From the NCBI GenBank assembly GCA_002438685.1, contig DJQG01000026.1, positions 1 to 15,494 of the forward strand: 15,494 nt of DNA, in the 5' to 3' direction. This DNA comes from Ruminococcaceae bacterium UBA6392. GTDB taxonomy: Bacteria; Bacillota; Clostridia; Oscillospirales; Acutalibacteraceae. The notes under the pieces were generated by a model, which ran no database searches, was not told the origin of the DNA, and was given only the letters and a program-made list of their open reading frames with translations. A program made the position numbers and the translations under genes. Positions 13,813 through 15,494 of this stretch are shown piece by piece; within the stretch, counting starts at the first letter, position 1, and each line of letters begins with the position of its first letter.

Positions 13813-14235
13813 TTATTTTACAACGCCCTTTTTGAGGATGATGTTTGCGTATACGGCAGTCTCGCCGGTCGCTATGACGGCGTATGTCTTTCTCGCTCTG
13901 TCATAGAAGGCGAAGCGCTCCATGAGTTCGAAGTTCCTGTCGCCCTCGTTCGCTTTGACTATCTCTTCGTATTTGTCCCAGACTGCCGGGCGGTCTCCGT
14001 CGCCGTTGTTGTCCATGAGCGCAACGGGAGCGTCAACATAGGTGTCGAGGGGCATGAGCTTCAGAACCGCGTCGAGAACCTCGGGCACTCCGTGACCGTC
14101 GAGGCGCACAAGGCGCTGAGCTATGCTCGCCGCGGGGAAGTTGCCGTCGCCGATAACTATCTCGTCGCTGTGTCCCATCTCCATGAGGATCTTGAGAAGC
14201 TCGGGGGAGATGATAGGTGAAATATTTTTAAGCAT
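13813..14235 (-). CDS. fucU: L-fucose mutarotase (RbsD/FucU family)
   Basis: Small cytoplasmic enzyme that interconverts alpha and beta anomers of L-fucose so that FucI receives the form it uses. The 140-residue length and the sequence fit FucU: MGHSDEIVIGDGNFPA (20-35) with the expected His22 and Asp30, and LDGHGVPEVLDAVL (69-82), followed by MPLDTYV. RbsD proteins share the fold, but the fucI neighbour and the DGHGVPEVL stretch favour fucose over ribose. ATG start with AAAGGA about 12 bases upstream, in a 26-base gap after the ABC exporter gene, so the two are probably co-transcribed. It precedes the kinase by 19 bases. Confidence 0.93.
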   Translation of the reverse strand: MLKNISPIISPELLKILMEMGHSDEIVIGDGNFPAASIAQRLVRLDGHGVPEVLDAVLKLMPLDTYVDAPVALMDNNGDGDRPAVWDKYEEIVKANEGDRNFELMERFAFYDRARKTYAVIATGETAVYANIILKKGVVK

Positions 14236-14261
14236 TTTTTATATCAGTCCTTTCGGAAAAA

Positions 14262-15494
14262 TCAGTCAATCGAATACATGCTGTAGAGCTCGCTGTATAC
14301 GCCGCCCTTTGCCATGAGCTCGCGGTGGCTGCCCTGCTCGGCGATGCCGTCCTCTGTAAGCACGACTATTTCCGCCGCGTTTCTGATCGTCGTGAGCCTG
14401 TGGGCTATAGTTATGACCGTGCGCCCCTTTGCAAGCTCTTCGAGCGACTGCTGAACAAGGCGTTCGCTCTCGTTGTCGAGCGCGCTCGTCGCCTCGTCGA
14501 GAATGACTATCGGCGGGTTCTTCAAAAACAGTCTCGCGATTGAAATACGCTGCTTCTGACCGCCGGAGAGCTTGACTCCGCGCTCGCCGACATATGTGTC
14601 GTAGCCCTCGGGCAGCTCTTCTATGAATTCGTGCGCCCCGGCTCGCTTCGCCGCGGCTATTATATCTTTATCTTCGGCTCCCGGGCAGCCGTAGGCTATG
14701 TTGTCCCTGACCGTGCCGGAGAACATATAGACATCCTGCTGAACCGTGCCTATATTCGAGCGCAGCGACGCTAAGGTTATGTCGCGGATATCTTTTCCGT
14801 CGAGCAGTATGCTGCCCGAATCCACATCGTAGAAGCGGGGGATGAGATTGCAAAGCGTAGTCTTGCCGCCGCCGGACGGACCGACGAGGGCGACATTCTC
14901 GCCCGGAGCTATATGCAGGGAAAAATCGGAGAGAATCTTCTTGTCCGTGCCCTTGTATGAAAATGTAACGTTTTTGAATTCGATATCGCCCCTGACGCCG
15001 CTTATGGGCTTTGCATCCGGGCTGTCTTTTATGTCGCTGACTTCGTCCATTATTTCAGTGAAGCGCTCGATGCCCGTCATGCCGCGGTTGAACTGCTCGC
15101 TGAACTCGACCATCGTGCGTATCGCCGCGAGCAGGGTGCTGACCATGAGCAGGCTCGCCGAGAAGTCGCCGACGGTAGTCTTGCCCTTCATCATGAACAC
15201 TGCGCCCACGCCGACTATTGCTATGTACATCAGTCCGTCGCAGAGTCTTACAGTGCAGTGGAAGCTCGCCATGTATCTGTAGCCGTTTTTCTTCGATTTG
15301 AAGAAGCGGCGCGAGCCTTCGTTGAATTTTTCGCGCTCAATATCTTCATTCGCAAAGCTCTTGACAACTCTTATGCCGAGCAGCGAATCTTCCGTTCGCG
15401 CGTTTATCTCGCCTATCTCCCGTCTCTGCTGCTTGAACGCGGCGCGCATCTTGCGGCGGCTGTGCGAAGTCAGAAGCATCATAAGAGGCATGAG
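14262..15494 (-). CDS. ABC exporter, fused membrane and ATPase domains (5' end beyond window)
   Basis: C-terminal portion of an MsbA/LmrA-type half transporter. The frame is open to the right edge, so the start and roughly the first third, including most membrane helices, are missing; the visible ATG at 15491 is internal. Counting from it, the membrane domain contributes RTEDSLLGIRVVKSFANED (32-50), typical of exporters, and two helices (about 86-125). The ATPase domain follows with Walker A GPSGGGKTT (204-212), Q-loop VQQD (250-253), signature LSGGQ (308-312), Walker B VILDEATSALD (329-339) and switch His364. All ATPase motifs look intact. Exporters of this group move lipids, drugs or peptides outward, so it is not the fucose importer. 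It ends 26 bases before fucU. Many such exporters work as heterodimers; a partner gene might lie just upstream, outside the window. Confidence 0.92.
   Translation of the reverse strand, partial: LMPLMMLLTSHSRRKMRAAFKQQRREIGEINARTEDSLLGIRVVKSFANEDIEREKFNEGSRRFFKSKKNGYRYMASFHCTVRLCDGLMYIAIVGVGAVFMMKGKTTVGDFSASLLMVSTLLAAIRTMVEFSEQFNRGMTGIERFTEIMDEVSDIKDSPDAKPISGVRGDIEFKNVTFSYKGTDKKILSDFSLHIAPGENVALVGPSGGGKTTLCNLIPRFYDVDSGSILLDGKDIRDITLASLRSNIGTVQQDVYMFSGTVRDNIAYGCPGAEDKDIIAAAKRAGAHEFIEELPEGYDTYVGERGVKLSGGQKQRISIARLFLKNPPIVILDEATSALDNESERLVQQSLEELAKGRTVITIAHRLTTIRNAAEIVVLTEDGIAEQGSHRELMAKGGVYSELYSMYSID

Overview
This window looks like chromosomal DNA of a moderately GC-rich, rod-shaped, Gram-positive anaerobe of the class Clostridia, probably a gut Oscillospiraceae/Ruminococcaceae-type bacterium. 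The reasons are the mreBCD-PBP2-minD gene order, AAAGGAG-type ribosome binding sites before most genes, a Gly-Cys lipobox lipoprotein, a fucose-utilisation cluster as expected of a mucin feeder, and a palindromic intergenic repeat of a kind I recall from such genomes. The taxonomic call is inference; there is no rRNA or marker gene to fix it.

Region 1 (1-6270, all minus strand) is a cell-shape operon. Read in transcription order: a sigma-A-type promoter (6239-6268), a lipoprotein with an Asp/Glu-Asn-Gly-rich repeat region, mreB, mreC (apparently with a TTG start), mreD, the elongation transpeptidase PBP2 (mrdA), and a short minD. No minC lies between mrdA and minD, and this MinD ends before the usual membrane-targeting helix. 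A double-hairpin repeat follows minD at the left edge.

Region 2 (6296-8012, minus strand) is a single-gene unit: a xylulokinase-like FGGY sugar kinase with a well-formed promoter and a weak terminator.

Region 3 (8208-10410, plus strand) is the only plus-strand block. A tRNA-Arg(ACG) gene with its own promoter and a 30-bp perfectly palindromic terminator is followed by a visibly AT-richer type II restriction-modification pair: a C5-cytosine methyltransferase and an Eco47II-family endonuclease, joined by an ATGA overlap and driven by their own promoter. Position, strand and base composition suggest a horizontally acquired insertion next to a tRNA gene, though no integrase or repeated attachment site is visible. 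Related enzymes recognise GGNCC, and by hand count GGNCC is very scarce in the window.

Region 4 (10426-15494, minus strand) is a fucose catabolic cluster. In transcription order: the C-terminal part of an ABC exporter cut by the window edge, fucU (mutarotase), a rhamnulokinase-family kinase that probably serves as the fuculokinase, and fucI (isomerase), ending at a strong bidirectional terminator shared with the restriction genes. The fuculose-phosphate aldolase and the fucose importer are not in the window.

I found no CRISPR array, insertion sequence, prophage or clearly new system. The points most worth a second look are the MinC-less, tail-less MinD, the repeat lipoprotein leading the mre operon, the tRNA-adjacent restriction island with apparent GGNCC scarcity, and the exporter fused transcriptionally to the fucose genes.
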